64,000 nt of DNA from Sambucus nigra (Eukaryota; Streptophyta; Magnoliopsida; Dipsacales; Adoxaceae): the NCBI GenBank assembly GCA_949130495.1, contig OX422216.1:97967967-98031966 (forward strand), written 5' to 3'. Positions 45,589 to 57,247 of the stretch are shown here, piece by piece; within the stretch, counting starts at the first letter, position 1; each line of letters opens with the position of its first letter. The notes under the pieces are model-generated. The model was not told the origin of the DNA. It did not search any database and saw only the letters and a list, made by a program, of their open reading frames with translations. The translations under genes and the position numbers were made by a program.

Positions 45589-46983
45589 TCATCCATTCAA
45601 GGAGTCTCTTGAGATAGTTCGGATGCAGTCTGATCTTCTCTTTGGTCGAGATTGGTGGATCATTCTGAGCTCTTGTTCTGATGGTTGATACCCCAATCCA
45701 CAAGGAGAGAAAGCTTTCTTCAGTTCGATGGGCTCAAGTATCCTTTGCTGCCTTTTCCCTAGCCCCAGTCCGGGCATGAAGTGCATGTTTTTAAACATCT
45801 TAATCACATTGACATTGACATGAGGGTCATATTTTGGACAAACCCTTTCTTTGAAACCGTCCCCTGCCGGGAGTAAGGATGGCTCGACTCGGAATCCTGA
45901 TAGAAGCATATCATTTGACCCATGCTGTATCTCAAGAATTGGACTGCTGGTGCTTGCACCCTCGATATTTTCATCGTCGCCCAAAATGGTGATGACTCGC
46001 CCGTCGGCGAAGAACTTCAATTTCTAATGGAGTGAGGAAGACACACCCTTGATATTGTGGAGCTAGGGGCATCCGAGCAACAGGTTGAAACAAGTTGGGA
46101 TGTCTATGACTTGTAATTCAACGTCAGGGTTTATAGGTCCAATCCCTATTGCAAGTTTTATGGATCCCATCACCTCACAACGGGTATTATCGTAGGCACG
46201 CACAGCAGCGGAGGTTGGAGCAAGGTCGCTTTCTTTCAGGCCTAAACACTTGAAGGTTATCAATGGGCAAACATTCAAGGAGGATCCGTTAGCGACAAGA
46301 GAGAGTGGCACGGCCTTTCCCATAACTTCGACGGAGATATTGAGTGCATGATTGTGATTCGGCCCAATTCTGGGGATTTTTTCTTCAGAAAATGATAGCA
46401 TTCGGGTAGAGGTTAAGGATCGGACCAGATTTACCGCCTCCTCTGGTGTGGTAGAGGGAGGAACTATAGGTCTAGTGAGTAATTTGATTAAAGCATTTAT
46501 GTGTAGCTGGTAAGACATGAAAATCCCCCATAGAGTGATGTTAGCTTGAGTTTTCTTCAGTTGATCAAGGATCTTGCTCTCCTCAATGGTCATCTCTGGC
46601 ATAGGAAGGTTTTCAATGCCCTTCCCCTTGTCATTTGCTGGTATTGAGCTTGGAATTTGGTAATGTCTCCCTGATCTGGTCATGTGATTTACTGAAGAAG
46701 GAAAAAACATAAATCCCGTTTCCTCGTCAATATCAGGTTGCTCTACCACCCTGTCTATTTCTCTTAGGAGTTCTTTAAATGAGATCATCCCACATATGTC
46801 GACTACTGGGCCATCTCTTCCTGGAGCTTGTTCTTCGCTCGAATCTTCGAATCCTTCCCCCCATCCGGTGGCAACAATTTTGTCTTTCCCTGTAAAGTCG
46901 ATGCATTCCACAACTTCAACGGCTTCTTCATATAAGTTCTCCCACTTTGTGGGGATATGTGTGATTGAAGGGACCAAGCGCCC
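45589..46983 (-). pseudogene. Tat protease region, catalytic Asp lost, plus G-patch-like tail
   Basis: The frame 46977-46063 is open (304 residues). The retropepsin loop should read L(V/I)D(N/S)GS; here it is SLVANGSSLNVCPLITF (about 46305-46255), so Asp is replaced by Ala and the enzyme would be inactive. The later VELQVIDIPTCFNLLLGCP matches the end of the retropepsin fold. TAG at 46063 and TAG at 46024 follow in frame. The next frame (46020-45589) contains MHFMPGLGLGKRQQRILEPI, resembling a glycine-rich G-patch-like motif known after some retroviral and Ty3-type proteases. A single in-frame TAA (46984) separates it from gag. Confidence 0.8.
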
Positions 46984-48766
46984 TTATAGCTTCAAAGTGT
47001 CAAGTAACCCGGTGATACTGCAAATGCTGTTGGTTTGCCTGAATAATTCTGCCATAGTCTGAACAACATCATCTAAGCTGACTTCGTCGGTTGGTACCAC
47101 CCATATGTCTGAATCTCGGGCCCATTTTCGTGCCTCCAAAAATAGTGTACTGAATCTTTGGCGATCGATGACCATCTGTGAGGGCAATTTCAGCCCGAAT
47201 TCTAGGAGTTGGTTTAACACTTCTGACAATTCCGTACCTCTATTTTCAGAACGGGTACGGACAGCGATGCATGCTCTGGTAAGGAGTGACAGTGCCTGAT
47301 CAGCAGGGCTAGTAGGGTGTAGGAGGAAATATGGGCAAATTTGAAGAGGTTTAGGAGAGTATAGGGGTGTGATTTGGGTTAATGGATCGAAATTCGAGTT
47401 TTCTTCCAAGAAGATGGCATTGGTGTGATTTGGGAGGGGGTTATGGGTAGTGTTTGGCTTAGGATTGGCTGGTTGGGCGATGGTACCCCGATCGATGAGA
47501 TCTTGGATTAAGTTTCGAAGGAGGAAGCATTGGTCGGTGGTATGGCCAGCAGTTTGGTGAAAGGCACAATGAGCATCAGTCTTGAAGTTTCTTGGGAGTG
47601 GATTTGGCAATGGCCGTGGATCCAAGGGTTTAATGAGGTTTTGGCTTAACATGGATTGGTAAACTTTGGAGAGAGGATCATGAAGCTCAATGTATTCCTT
47701 CTGAACGGGGGCAGGGCGACTTTCTGGTGCCCATGATGTGGTTGGCTGAGAGATGTTGTTGATGGTTGAGACTGCGGCACTGACAGGCTTGTTATATTTT
47801 CTGGGGGTGAACTGTCCGGACACCTTCTTCGGTTCAATTTTCGCCTTAACAAGGCTTTCCTCGATTTCCACTCCAGCCTCTCCGAGAGATCTTAAGTGGT
47901 GATAGTATTGTCGTCCCATCGTCGCTCGGACATGGGGCAAGAAGTTCTTCTTCACTATGTTGACCTGTTCTTCCTCGGATGGTCGATTAGTCATGGTAGC
48001 TTCTTTTTCCCTCAATCGGGCTATGAAGTTACTGACTAATTCTCCAAAGTTTTGTTTGAGCAGCTCTAAATCACGACGGGTGACCTCAAGCTCTTCGTTA
48101 TATTTGTACTGCGACATAAATTCTCAGGCTACATCCTCCCAGCTACGGATTTTGGATTCCTTAAGGGATAAAAACCATCGGAGAGCACTATCCTTCAAAG
48201 TTTGCTGAAACAATTGGGCCATCACTTCTTCAGAAGCCCCTAGTAGAGTCATGGAACGATGATAACTGCGAAGATGAACAATTGGGGGACCACTCCCCCC
48301 CGAACTTCTTGATATTTGGCATCTTGAACTTCTCGGGTAACCTCGCTTTAGGATAAGGAGACATGTGGGTATAGTCCATGTAATTCCCAGAGATCCTGAC
48401 TTGGTAAAACTTCTTGGTGAGCATCTTGAGATCCTTTTTGACTTTATTTAACTCCTTCTCCTTTGGATCAGCGACCACAAGCAGGTTAGCCATAGGTTGT
48501 GCAATGTTTGGCATTGGAAGCTAGGAAGGCAGCGACCCATTGGCAAGAGGGGAACGTGGAGCGTGTTGATATTCTTCTGGGACCCAGATAGGCTCGGGTG
48601 GACCCATAGCACGAGGGAACAGGGCCTCGAGCTCTTGAGGAATAGGAACTTGGTTTCGTTGCATTTCTCGGACCTCAGCTTGGAGGTTGTCAATCTTAGC
48701 CACGAGCTTAGCTAGGACTGTTGGCAGATCCGGTTGTATGACTGGTGCTTGATCTTCATTCTCCAT
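46984..48766 (-). pseudogene. Tat gag
   Basis: First ATG at 48766 (MENEDQAPVIQPDLPTVLAK), with a coiled-coil-like VAKIDNLQAEVREMQRNQ. A stop falls near 48521 and the same frame continues to KARLPEKFKMPNIKKFGG. The frame then shifts near 48290 within a C/G run, runs through the capsid (PIVHLRSYHRSMTLLG, SALRWFLSLKESKI), meets TGA at about 48127, and is open from 48117 to 46984. That part has MSQYKYNEELEVTRRDLELL, RPSEEEQVNIVKKNFLPHV and the zinc motif CAFHQTAGHTTDQC near 47570-47525. Gag builds the particle and binds RNA. It is followed in the same frame by protease. Confidence 0.88.
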
Positions 48767-50002
48767 GGAAGATGGATGGATTCCGGACTCGAAAGAAGTA
48801 GTAGAGGAGCGGACGAAACTCCGGCGTGATTTGACTGAAGACCGAAGCCAATAGGGAGCCAGGTCAAGGGCTTGCAATCGACCTGAGAAGGCGTAGGCTA
48901 AGATTTATTTTTGAGAAAGAGGGAAGAAACTATTTTTGGATTTTTGATAAAGAAGGGAGAAATGTTTTCGGATTTTTAATAAAGGAGGGAGAAATGTTTT
49001 TGGATTTTTTGATAAAGAAGGGAGAAATGTTTTTGGAGACGGAACTCAGCATGATTATTATGATTATTATGTTCTCACTTGTATTTAATTCTCCTAAATG
49101 CAATGTCGGACGGGACCCGAGCCCGGAAAAGTGGGGTTTTTAAAATATGCAAAGCTACGGTTTGGACTTGTAACCAGGCTCGCGGACAGGGTCCCGTTTT
49201 AAAAAATGCACGAAAATCGGGTTGAAACCGGCAATCTAAAGTGCGTGTCCTAAGTCTGACACCTATATGCGGGTATGCAGTTGGTTTGGTGAATCATCAT
49301 GGGTTCCCCCCTTTGGCGTGACTTCCACAATATACGTCTTGCTCTTGCGGGCAATCGGTACGTGTGGACAAGCCATTTGATATACCTGAGTGTACGTGAA
49401 TTGCCTCACCATATACCTCGTGGGGACGTTACGTGTGGGAGAGAATTCGATATACTCGGCGTACGTGAACGAATTCCCTGTGATATACCTCCCGTCATGA
49501 CTTTGGTCAAGCAGTACGATGCGGGGGAACCATTCGATATACGTCGAAGGTACTTGGCCAATGGAAGGTGATAGTCATATCGCTTAGGCTAACTGCGACC
49601 TGCCGGACCAGCGCCCATCGCGAAGTGACCCTCCAGTTACTGGATAAAATTTGGTCAAATATCAATGCTCTTTGGTGATATCGTGTGAATCATGCATGAT
49701 TCTCTTATTAGTATCTTATGATGAGAATGCCTTTCTTGATTATGCCAAATAGGGAACAAAGTACAAGTACCCCAAAAGGTACGCCAAGTATGGGTAGGTG
49801 ATGCGTGCAACATGGGGATATACATGTGATCCTAGGTGCACGTGGTGCGAAGTGTACATGGAGAATTTTCTACAAGTGTGTGAACATAAGCGTAAGCATG
49901 GGATACATGTGAGAAAGGGGGATAGGCAGATATGGGGGGAAACATAAACAAATATAGCATCCATGTAAATAGAGTCAAGCCCACAAGCAAAAACACAAAA
50001 TA
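48767..50002 (-). other. 5' leader of the Tat element
   Basis: No gene. 48905-49035 holds about three copies of a 35-40-base repeat (GATAAAGAAGGGAGAAATG then TTTTTGGATTTTT). 49360-49560 repeats CGATATAC / GATATACCT with CGTACGTGAA. No Ogre-type ORF1 is found. Confidence 0.6.
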
Positions 50003-50018
50003 CCCAGCAGAGTCGCCA
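50003..50018 (-). promoter_or_regulatory. Primer binding site of the Tat element
   Basis: Minus strand TGGCGACTCTGCTGGG, one base inside the 5' LTR. Plant Tat and Ogre-like elements commonly use this site, matched to a tRNA-Arg 3' end. Confidence 0.85.
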
Positions 50019-50019
50019 C

Positions 50020-52128
50020 TATGGCCATCCCCGATCCTGATCCCCGCGGGCGGGCGTGTAGAGGAAAGTATCCTTCGGGTCCCGCGCGTCCCTCTCGGGA
50101 GCGCTTCGGTCGGCGTCCTTTGTGGTGTGAAAAAATGTAGAGAGATTCAGAGTCGCCAGTCTATTTTACTCAAAACAGACAAAAGAAAAAGGGGAAGCCA
50201 CCCCGAAGAGTGGCATCCAAAGACATAGTGGTGCATACGAAACCAAGATGATTCGAGAAGGGTTCGGAGGCTTAGTTACGAAATGGGAAGGTGTTAGGCA
50301 CCCATTTCGCCCTTTCGGTCTCTCATGGATATTTGCTATTTTCCCTTATGTTCCCCCCGTGATATGTGTGCATGTGTATGTATATAGAATGGAGGTAGGA
50401 ATCCTCGACTTGTATCATGGAAAAGATAAAGCGAGTCATCCGTAGGAAGATATTAGAGTAATATTAGAAAAATGAGATTTACGCAATTACCCCTACGTTG
50501 ATCGTTATAAGGGAACGATAACGCATATGGGTAATGTGTCACTAAGAACAAGTATATGTATAATATAAGAAAAATGGATTTAGAGAAGATAGAAAATGAG
50601 AGAAAAGGTGAGAAAAAGGGCTCGAGTCTCGGGTTTTACCCCGAGACGCCTACGTAGCCTATAAAGGCATCAAAGTCCACGTAGTTCGCATACAAAACGA
50701 GGGGTGGGGTTTATCCCATAAATCCAAAATGGGGAATCTCTTATTTGTGAGTGTGTGTGTGTGTGTGTGCGTGTAGAAAAAAGTTTTTTAGTTTTGAGAA
50801 GAGTGTGGAAAAAGTGTGAGAATCCCTACTTGGAATTTATGAGCGAACCCTCTTTTTCTTGTTTTTGGGTTTTATTTATATGAAAATAAGAGATGTGCAA
50901 TAATAATAAATAAAAAGTATATTAGGATGTGTGAGATGAGATAATAAAAGTGCTAAGTAAGAAAACAAGTTATTGGGAATTCAAGAGAATTTAGGAGAGA
51001 GTTTGAGAAAGTTGGACCTTCTTGAAGATCTTGAGCTTGATCTTGAATGTTGGAGAGCAGCCCTTGCACTTGGATGATGATGAGGGGTGGTTAATTCACC
51101 AAGTTTGATGAAAAGGATGATGAAAAGTGGATGTAAAAAGAGGATTTGGGAGTTGAAATCACGCTACCTTCGAGAGAGGTTTCTGGGATTCGTTGAGAGA
51201 GATTTTTATCAGATGTGGGCTCTCCTTGCAAATGAGGTGAATGCCTCCTTTTATAGGCCCAGGTGGGTGCCGATCAGCCCAGAGCCCTTCCTGCCTATCG
51301 GCAGGCAGGTGCCGATAGGCAGGGTCTGGAACCTGCCATTTGGCAGTGCGCTTCAGGCTTTTTCGAAAAATCAGCCACCGAGGGCAAACCGTTGGTCAGA
51401 ATCGTGCACAGAATATACCGTTGGAAAGGTAATTCAGAGACCTTTGAAAGTCCTTTGGACCTCTCTCGGGTTCGGGAGTTTACTTTGGGTCAAATATGGC
51501 TCGGAAGCGTTTGCCGGTCCATTGGACGGGGAATCGTACGGACGTAAATGGATCGTTCATCCGCATGGTAAGTCCGAATGGCGCACGGGGCATACCATTG
51601 GAAAGGTTAGGAGATGTAATTTGACATTCCAAAGAGTTTAACCCGGTTTGGAGAGTTGACTTTGGTCAACCGGGCCCAAGCAGCGCTCGGTGGCCTCCCG
51701 GAGTTAAATAGATCGTTCGTCCGGATGGAAAGTCAGAATCACGCACGGGGCAGACCGTTGGAAAGGGTATTCAGTGCCCTTTGGAGATTCATTCAGCCTC
51801 GGTTGAGCTGAAGAGTTGACTTAGGTCAAACAGAGCCCGAGAGCCCCCGGTGGCCTCTAGGTCAGGTTTTGGACGCAAACGGACCGTTCGTCCTCATGGT
51901 AAGTCGGAATCGCGCACGGGGCAGACCGTTGGAAAGGGTATTCAGTGCCCTTCGAAGATTCATTCAGTCTCAGTCGAGACAAAGAGTTTTACTTTTGGGT
52001 CAAACTGAGTCGTGGAGTGCCCGATGGATTTCAGGTCAGTGCTCGGGACATGACCTGGGTTTGCGGTGATGAGTGGAGGTACTAGGAACCTAAGGTGAGT
52101 TAGGGGGTAATAGAATGGGGTGTCTACA
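50020..52128 (-). repeat. 5' LTR of the Tat element
   Basis: Minus strand TGTAGACACCCC... to ...GGATGGCCATA, the last CA changed to TA. Colinear with 33189-35287. TATA box CTATAAAAGG at 51247-51256. Confidence 0.92.
51247..51256 (-). promoter_or_regulatory. TATA box of the 5' LTR (element promoter)
   Basis: Minus strand CTATAAAAGG. Upstream on that strand: TGCCGATAGGCA (51292-51303), GCCTATCGGCAC (51309-51320) and TGCCAAATGGCA (51334-51345). Confidence 0.6.
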
Positions 52129-52133
52129 CCCCT
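52129..52133 (+). repeat. Target-site duplication CCCCT (right)
   Basis: Matches 33184-33188. Confidence 0.85.
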
Positions 52134-52207
52134 AGGCTTTGGTTTTGAGGTCCTCCTATGTAGTATTCTTTATTTCTTATATAAATTTAATTTCCCCCTA
52201 AAAAATA
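52134..52207 (+). pseudogene. LINE 3' tail, continuation of 31690-33188
   Basis: Continues GTATGCCCCT with AGGCTTTGG and ends CCCCCTAAAAAAT, like the tails of the other LINEs here. Confidence 0.75.
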
Positions 52208-53429
52208 TGCATGGGTGCGTGGGTACAAGATGAATAGACATGATATGATCATTTATCACGAACTAATAAGCATGTAACATCAAAATATATCTCCCTTTAA
52301 ATGATAAAACGGAAAAGATAATTCATAAGACAAAAACCACACTTACTTAAAAAAATAAATACTGTTCAAACAAATAATGTGCAGTCAATTTTCAAAATAT
52401 ATCTTACCCCGTTTTTATTTACTCTAAAATATTTTCTCTTCTCCCAGTGACCGAGGACCGAGGCCAATTCTGACCTAAGTGAAGAACATGCTTGAAGATC
52501 GTGCGTACAGTGCAAAGGTAGAATTGTGCGAACCCAAAAAGTTCAGGAACATTAATCCGTGGGAATGGATTTAGGTAGATCATTAAAGGGGAAAATGGTG
52601 TGATGTGATGGCTGTGTGAATGAATTTAGGTAAAAAGACATTTTTACAAAAATGTGCAAATGCGGATGAAAACATCTCAAAAAAAAAAAATCCCTTTACA
52701 TCCTTAATCTGACCATCTCTTCACTAAAGATAAAAAAAATAGTCTACAATCGTCCTAAACCTCCTAAACCCTTGCATTCCAATACTCCAAAAAACTCAAA
52801 TCTAAGGATAAAAATTATGCATCCTTAGGCGAGAAGAAAAATAATATGTTCCATAAAAACACAATATTTAATCTCAAACAAACTGATATGATATCGACTT
52901 TTAAGTATGACTTAAGTTTAATAATTCATTCAAATTTCATTTACCAAAGTTTTCAAAACATCTTGTACACTCAATGCATACTTAATTCACATACAAACAC
53001 AATTTTAGCATGACATGATATATTTTAGTAAGTATGTGGTAATAATATAAATAAATCACAATATATTTTAATAAGAATATTACCCATGGGAAATAAGAAC
53101 ACTTTATATCACAATATAAAAATAATGTATGAATAATCAAGGATATTTTCATCCACTTTAAAAACTCCCTCAGCACATGTTGTTCAATTCTTTTACGCCA
53201 AACTAAAATAGAAATTTCTTTTGAATTAATGTTATGGCCCTAACTTGGTTTTCATGTTTTTAATTTTGTTTCACTATATTCTTTTGCCAACGATTGAATT
53301 ATCATACACACGTTGGAAGACAACTTTCTTTATTATACTTAAATTTAAATCATCATTATCATTCCAGAGCTTATAAGAAACTACCACATAAACCAAATGT
53401 ACCCAAGATGTCCTCTTAAAATAGACATC
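52208..53429. other. Unassigned AT-rich DNA with one stray array half-unit
   Basis: No gene. 52447-52478 reads GTGACCGAGGACCGAGGCCA then ATTCTGACCTAA, a half-unit of the 80-bp array of the Tat element, lying 320 bases outside its LTR. The rest is unrecognised. Confidence 0.6.
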
Positions 53430-53844
53430 ATGGAGGATTAGGAGTCTGTCAATTGGGACTTCTTATTGAGATTCTCCATCATATTGGATTTTGAGACAAA
53501 GTTCTTGGTTGGATAATGATGGTGAATTCATTGAAGTAAATGTTGAATACCAATAAATGTCGTACTCTTGCTCCAAATGTCTTTTGTTTAGACGTAAGAT
53601 ATCCAAATGCCCCAAAGTCACTAGAGTCAGGGTTGAAAAATATACCTAGCCAACCCAACCTAGCACCAACCTAAATCCTACCAATAAGGCAAATGATGAT
53701 AGTCAGTATGAAAGGGAAGGAGGTTGTCCCTACCACAGTTCCTACTCCTATTCAAACATGCACAAAAATAACTATTGCTCCCCCACCAGCTCCCATCTTA
53801 GTTGAGAACCTAGATCCTTCCAACTTCCTTTGCTGCTTTCCAAG

Positions 53845-54131
53845 AATTAGATAATGAACCTGAACCATATGCTAATCCTGAACCCACGAGCATAGCCCTT
53901 AAAGTCAAAAACTTTAATGGAATGGTAGGAAAGCCTTCTGACAATCTAACCAATAAACAAAAGAATAGGCTTCTTAAGAAATCTCATGGGAAAAAGGCTT
54001 CTAGCACAACTCAACTCAGCTCGGGTGAAGGATCCATCCCTCTACATCTTAATGATTAGATTAGCCACTTGGAACATAAGGGACTTGAACTTTCCCTTGA
54101 AACAACATGATGTTCAATAACTCATCCAAGA
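53845..54131 (+). repeat. About 288-bp tandem duplication inside a LINE, unit 1
   Basis: Unit 2 runs from about 54132 to 54218 and resumes at 57248. Unit 1 provides the unoccupied version of the solo-LTR insertion site (TGGTAGGAAAGCCTTCTGA). Confidence 0.8.
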
Positions 54132-54213
54132 ATTGGAGAATGAACCTGAACTAGATGCTACTCCTGAACCCAGTGGCATAAACCTTAAAGTCGGGAACAT
54201 TGACGGAATGGGA

Positions 54214-54218
54214 GGAAA
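54214..54218 (+). repeat. Target-site duplication GGAAA (left)
   Basis: Recurs at 57243-57247. Confidence 0.85.
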
Positions 54219-54849
54219 TGTAATACCCCGTATTTTTATGAATTTTAAATTGGGGATCTGTTAAATTTTATTGAGTTATTAATTTAATATTAATTCGAAT
54301 TTTTTTTTTTAAATATTTACTAGCGTGATGAGAGTTAGTAATTATTGGGAACTTGTTTAATATTACTTAATGAGTAAAGCAATAGGTTGGATTGAATTTA
54401 TTAAAATTTGTCATGAGTGAATAACATGACAATTATGGAAATTAAGTCGGGACGCGCTTGTGTCGTGTCGGGACTAAATTATTATTATAAAAGTCAATAA
54501 ATTATAAGTCACCCGTATAGTCATTTCGAGTACCCTAACGTGTCTGGAAGGGTCGTGATAGTTAGAAAAGAGTACCCGAGGGTTTAGTTTGGGTCTCGGG
54601 GCATTTTTAGGCATAATCGGCACCCCGGAAGGGCAATTTAGTCATTTCCAACTTAGGCCTTAATTAAATATCAGATATTAAAAGAGACTTCTAGGGTTAA
54701 CACAATAAAAAAGTTAGAATGGCAGAGAGGAAGGAAGGAAAAACTTTCCAAGTAATCCAAGGCCAAGAACCAACTCAATTGCAGCACCACCATAACATAG
54801 ATAGGAGCGAGGGAATCAAGCCTATACCTGTTAAACTCGTGGAATCAGA

Positions 54850-54954
54850 CCTACCATCTTAAGGCAAGTATCTATCTTGCAAATTCCTAGTTAATATTAA
54901 TCATACCTACCATCTTAAGGCAAGTATCTATCTTGCAAATTCCTAGTTAATATT
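54850..54954. repeat. 56-bp tandem duplication
   Basis: CCTACCATCTTAAGGCAAGT starts at 54850 and again at 54906; the copies are almost identical, so the duplication is recent relative to the LTR. Confidence 0.9.
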
Positions 54955-55372
54955 CACCCATGTTAGATTAGGATTAATAATCCATGTTGTTATGAAAGAA
55001 TCATATAATTTAGAAGACTTAAATCGCTTGTTTTGGTAGTAAATGATGAAATCTAGACACCCTATCATATGTAGATGAATACCCACAAATTTGTAATGGT
55101 TTAATAGGAAAAAATCTGGAAGAAGAATTAAAATTGGGAAATTTAATGCAAAACTAGGGTTCTTGATAATTATGATGAATTAGCCCTTTAATTTGATACC
55201 TTTGATGAATTTGTACATGCTTCACGTAGGAAATCATGTATGTAGGTGTATGTAATCAGTAGTAAACTTGTTTGGGAGTTTGGGAATCATTAATGGTGTT
55301 TGGAGAAATTTCTTGGATGAAACCCGTAGGTTGTATTAATAGTTTCTAGGTAACAACTGCTTAATCGATCGA

Positions 55373-55424
55373 TCGACTCATGAATGTCGATCGATCCCCC
55401 TTTCCTCGATCGATCGATTGACCC
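55373..55424. repeat. CGATCGATCGA cluster (solo LTR)
   Basis: Three blocks (ATCGATCGATCGAC, GTCGATCGATCC, CTCGATCGATCGATTGACC) like those in the Athila-like LTRs. Confidence 0.85.
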
Positions 55425-57242
55425 CTCCTGGAAATTGCTTATTTTTCCTCTTTTTGTTTAATTCGGATAAAATACGTAGGAACCCTTGAATATTATTTAA
55501 AGAGCATAATGGGTCATAAAGAGGACCAGTAGGGTCTAAGTAGATTTCCGTTGGATGTAACTTTATATGGGATGAAACTGTGAGTTAACGGGGGGTTTAA
55601 CACATATTGAAAATCGTTCGCATGTTAGCTACGGAATTGAGAGGTTTATAAATGACTTAGACTAGTATGTTAGAGAGGGTATCCCTACTGAATTGACTCT
55701 TAGAAAGAGAGAATACTACGAGGGACGAGAAGTAATTACGAAATGATTAAAATTGAGAATAAAATGGGATGAGTTCTTTATACGTAAAGATTGGGTAAAA
55801 TTGTGTTAGGTAAGATTAAAATATTATTATGGGTCGTGGGAGAACCTAATTGGAAAAATGAATATATTTATATATATGACCGAGTGCATGTGTATATATC
55901 TATATTTTATTTGTGTATAATCAGACACGCATTACTTGCTATCACGGAGGTTGCCGCACCGGGATAGTCTTATCTCGATGGGTCCTTTATGGGGGATATT
56001 GACTTGTACCCTAGAACATAGGATTCCTTGGTACAGGCAATCTAAAAATGATAGCCAGACAGTCCTAAGAGACGTGAGGGGTATGTGTTGTCTTCTTAGT
56101 GACTTGGAACTATGCTTCGCCTCCATTTTGTTTGTATTGTGTTAATACAGTTTGAGAGTGATTCCGAACTAGTATTTCCCTTAGTACGAGAGATACGGGG
56201 ACTTGATAACAGAGTATGCCAGCACCATAGATTTTATGTGGGGTGCCGATAGTATATATATTATATGAGTGATTTATATATATACGTATGTATGGAATTA
56301 TTCTACTATGCATATAAGTAGATAAATATTGAATAAATGCTCAAAAATTATATTAAGTGTTCGGGAACTTTAAAACAGTATTGAGGAATACATAAGCAAT
56401 GTAAGGGAACCTTTAAGGGACTAATATCTAAACAAAAATCATAAGTCTTGTGACTTCTTAAAATAAAATGTATGGGAGAGGAGTTAGATAGACTTATGAG
56501 GCATTTAGTAGTATGGTAGGCGTGCACACTAGACGAGAGGTGAGAATTCTCAAGAGAGTTTCGCGTACTAACATGGTTGTTATATTAGCTGGTAAGCATT
56601 ATAAATACTTTCTAAACTATTTTAAAAATTGTTTTACACTCGAGCTCTGACCCATTTTCTGTCATTTTTCTCTCTCTTGTATATATATATATATTATAGG
56701 TGCTCAGCCACAGGGGCGTCAGGTATAGAATCTTTTGACTGGACGTGCTGCAGCATGTGTGGGAGTTGCAGGTCATTGCAGTAGACGCTTCCTCCTTTGG
56801 TTCCTCAGACTTCTGTTTAGTTCTTCTAGTTAGGGCATGTGTCGCCCATTTCCAGACTCTTGTTTAGACTTGATATGGATTTCATATTTCTATCATTTCA
56901 GTACTCTGTTTTCATTTATGATTATTTTATCAATCACATTATCTGTGGATTGTGGTTATTTATTTGGATTTGAGTAATCTAGTTGGCATGGTTCGTTGGA
57001 TGATTGGTACCTTTATCGTTTGTATTATTCATAAATTTGTTTATGTTTAAAAAGGTTTTTACAACGGAATTAAATAAATAAAATCATTTAAATTATTTTG
57101 ACACTTAGCTTAATTATTTAGGGTGTTTAAATTGGAAATATTTATTTTGCGACAGTGATGCTAAGAATGAACCATCCGTTCACCTTGATTTTAATTTAAT
57201 AAAGAACTGATCACCCGGTATTTAATTAGGCGAGGTGTCACA

Positions 57243-57247
57243 GGAAA
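57243..57247 (+). repeat. Target-site duplication GGAAA (right)
   Basis: Matches 54214-54218. Confidence 0.85.

Larger units (their letters stand above)
33189..52128 (-). mobile_element. Tat-lineage Ty3/gypsy retrotransposon with two antisense extra genes
   Basis: 18.9 kb between CCCCT duplications. Order on the minus strand: LTR (52128-50020), primer site, leader, gag, protease, RT, gypsy RNase H, a second RNase H, and integrase (ends 41718). Then come two genes on the opposite strand (DUF7745-like and PMD), a tandem array, a purine-rich end and the 3' LTR (35287-33189). The dual RNase H and the gag C-x2-H-like zinc motif are features of the plant Tat lineage. Extra ORFs in that lineage, in sense or antisense and near the 3' end, are established knowledge; Ogre is the best-known member, but this copy lacks an Ogre-type ORF1 before gag. 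The LTRs are similar but differ at many sites, so the insertion is not recent. Confidence 0.92.
53430..54218 (+). pseudogene. LINE ORF1 C-terminal region with tandem duplication (continues at 57248)
   Basis: 53555-53625 encodes YCSKCLLFRRKISKCPK, a remnant of the zinc knuckle usual in plant LINE ORF1. The following part is Pro/Ser/Asn-rich, as in these proteins. From about 53845 a unit (GAATTAGATAATGAACCTGAAC... ATGGAATGGTAGGAAAGCCTT... ATTAGCCACTTGGAACATAAGG) starts again near 54132, where it is cut at 54218 by a solo LTR. Each unit includes the end of ORF1 and the start of the ORF2 endonuclease (LATWNIRDLNFPLKQHDV). Stops and frameshifts throughout. Confidence 0.7.
54219..57242 (+). mobile_element. 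Solo LTR of a chromovirus-type Ty3/gypsy element
   Basis: TGTAATACCCCGTATTTTT... to ...GCGAGGTGTCACA, 3.0 kb, flanked by GGAAA. Its ends match the LTR at 2315-8758. No internal region or second LTR exists, so the rest was lost by LTR-LTR recombination. Inside are a 56-bp tandem duplication (54850-54954) and a CGATCGATCGA cluster (55373-55424). No gene. Confidence 0.88.

Noticed and set aside
46984..46986. TAA between gag and protease as a programmed readthrough site
   Set aside because: Gag and pol are in the same frame here and readthrough is conceivable, but the element has many other in-frame stops, so one stop cannot be singled out without sister copies.
49299..49571. 90-codon plus-strand frame in the Tat leader
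   Set aside because: Made from CGATATAC / GATATACCT repeats; antisense to the element and without any domain.
51087..51641. 184-codon plus-strand frame in the 5' LTR
   Set aside because: Lies in the LTR promoter region, is broken in the other LTR copy, and has no family pattern.
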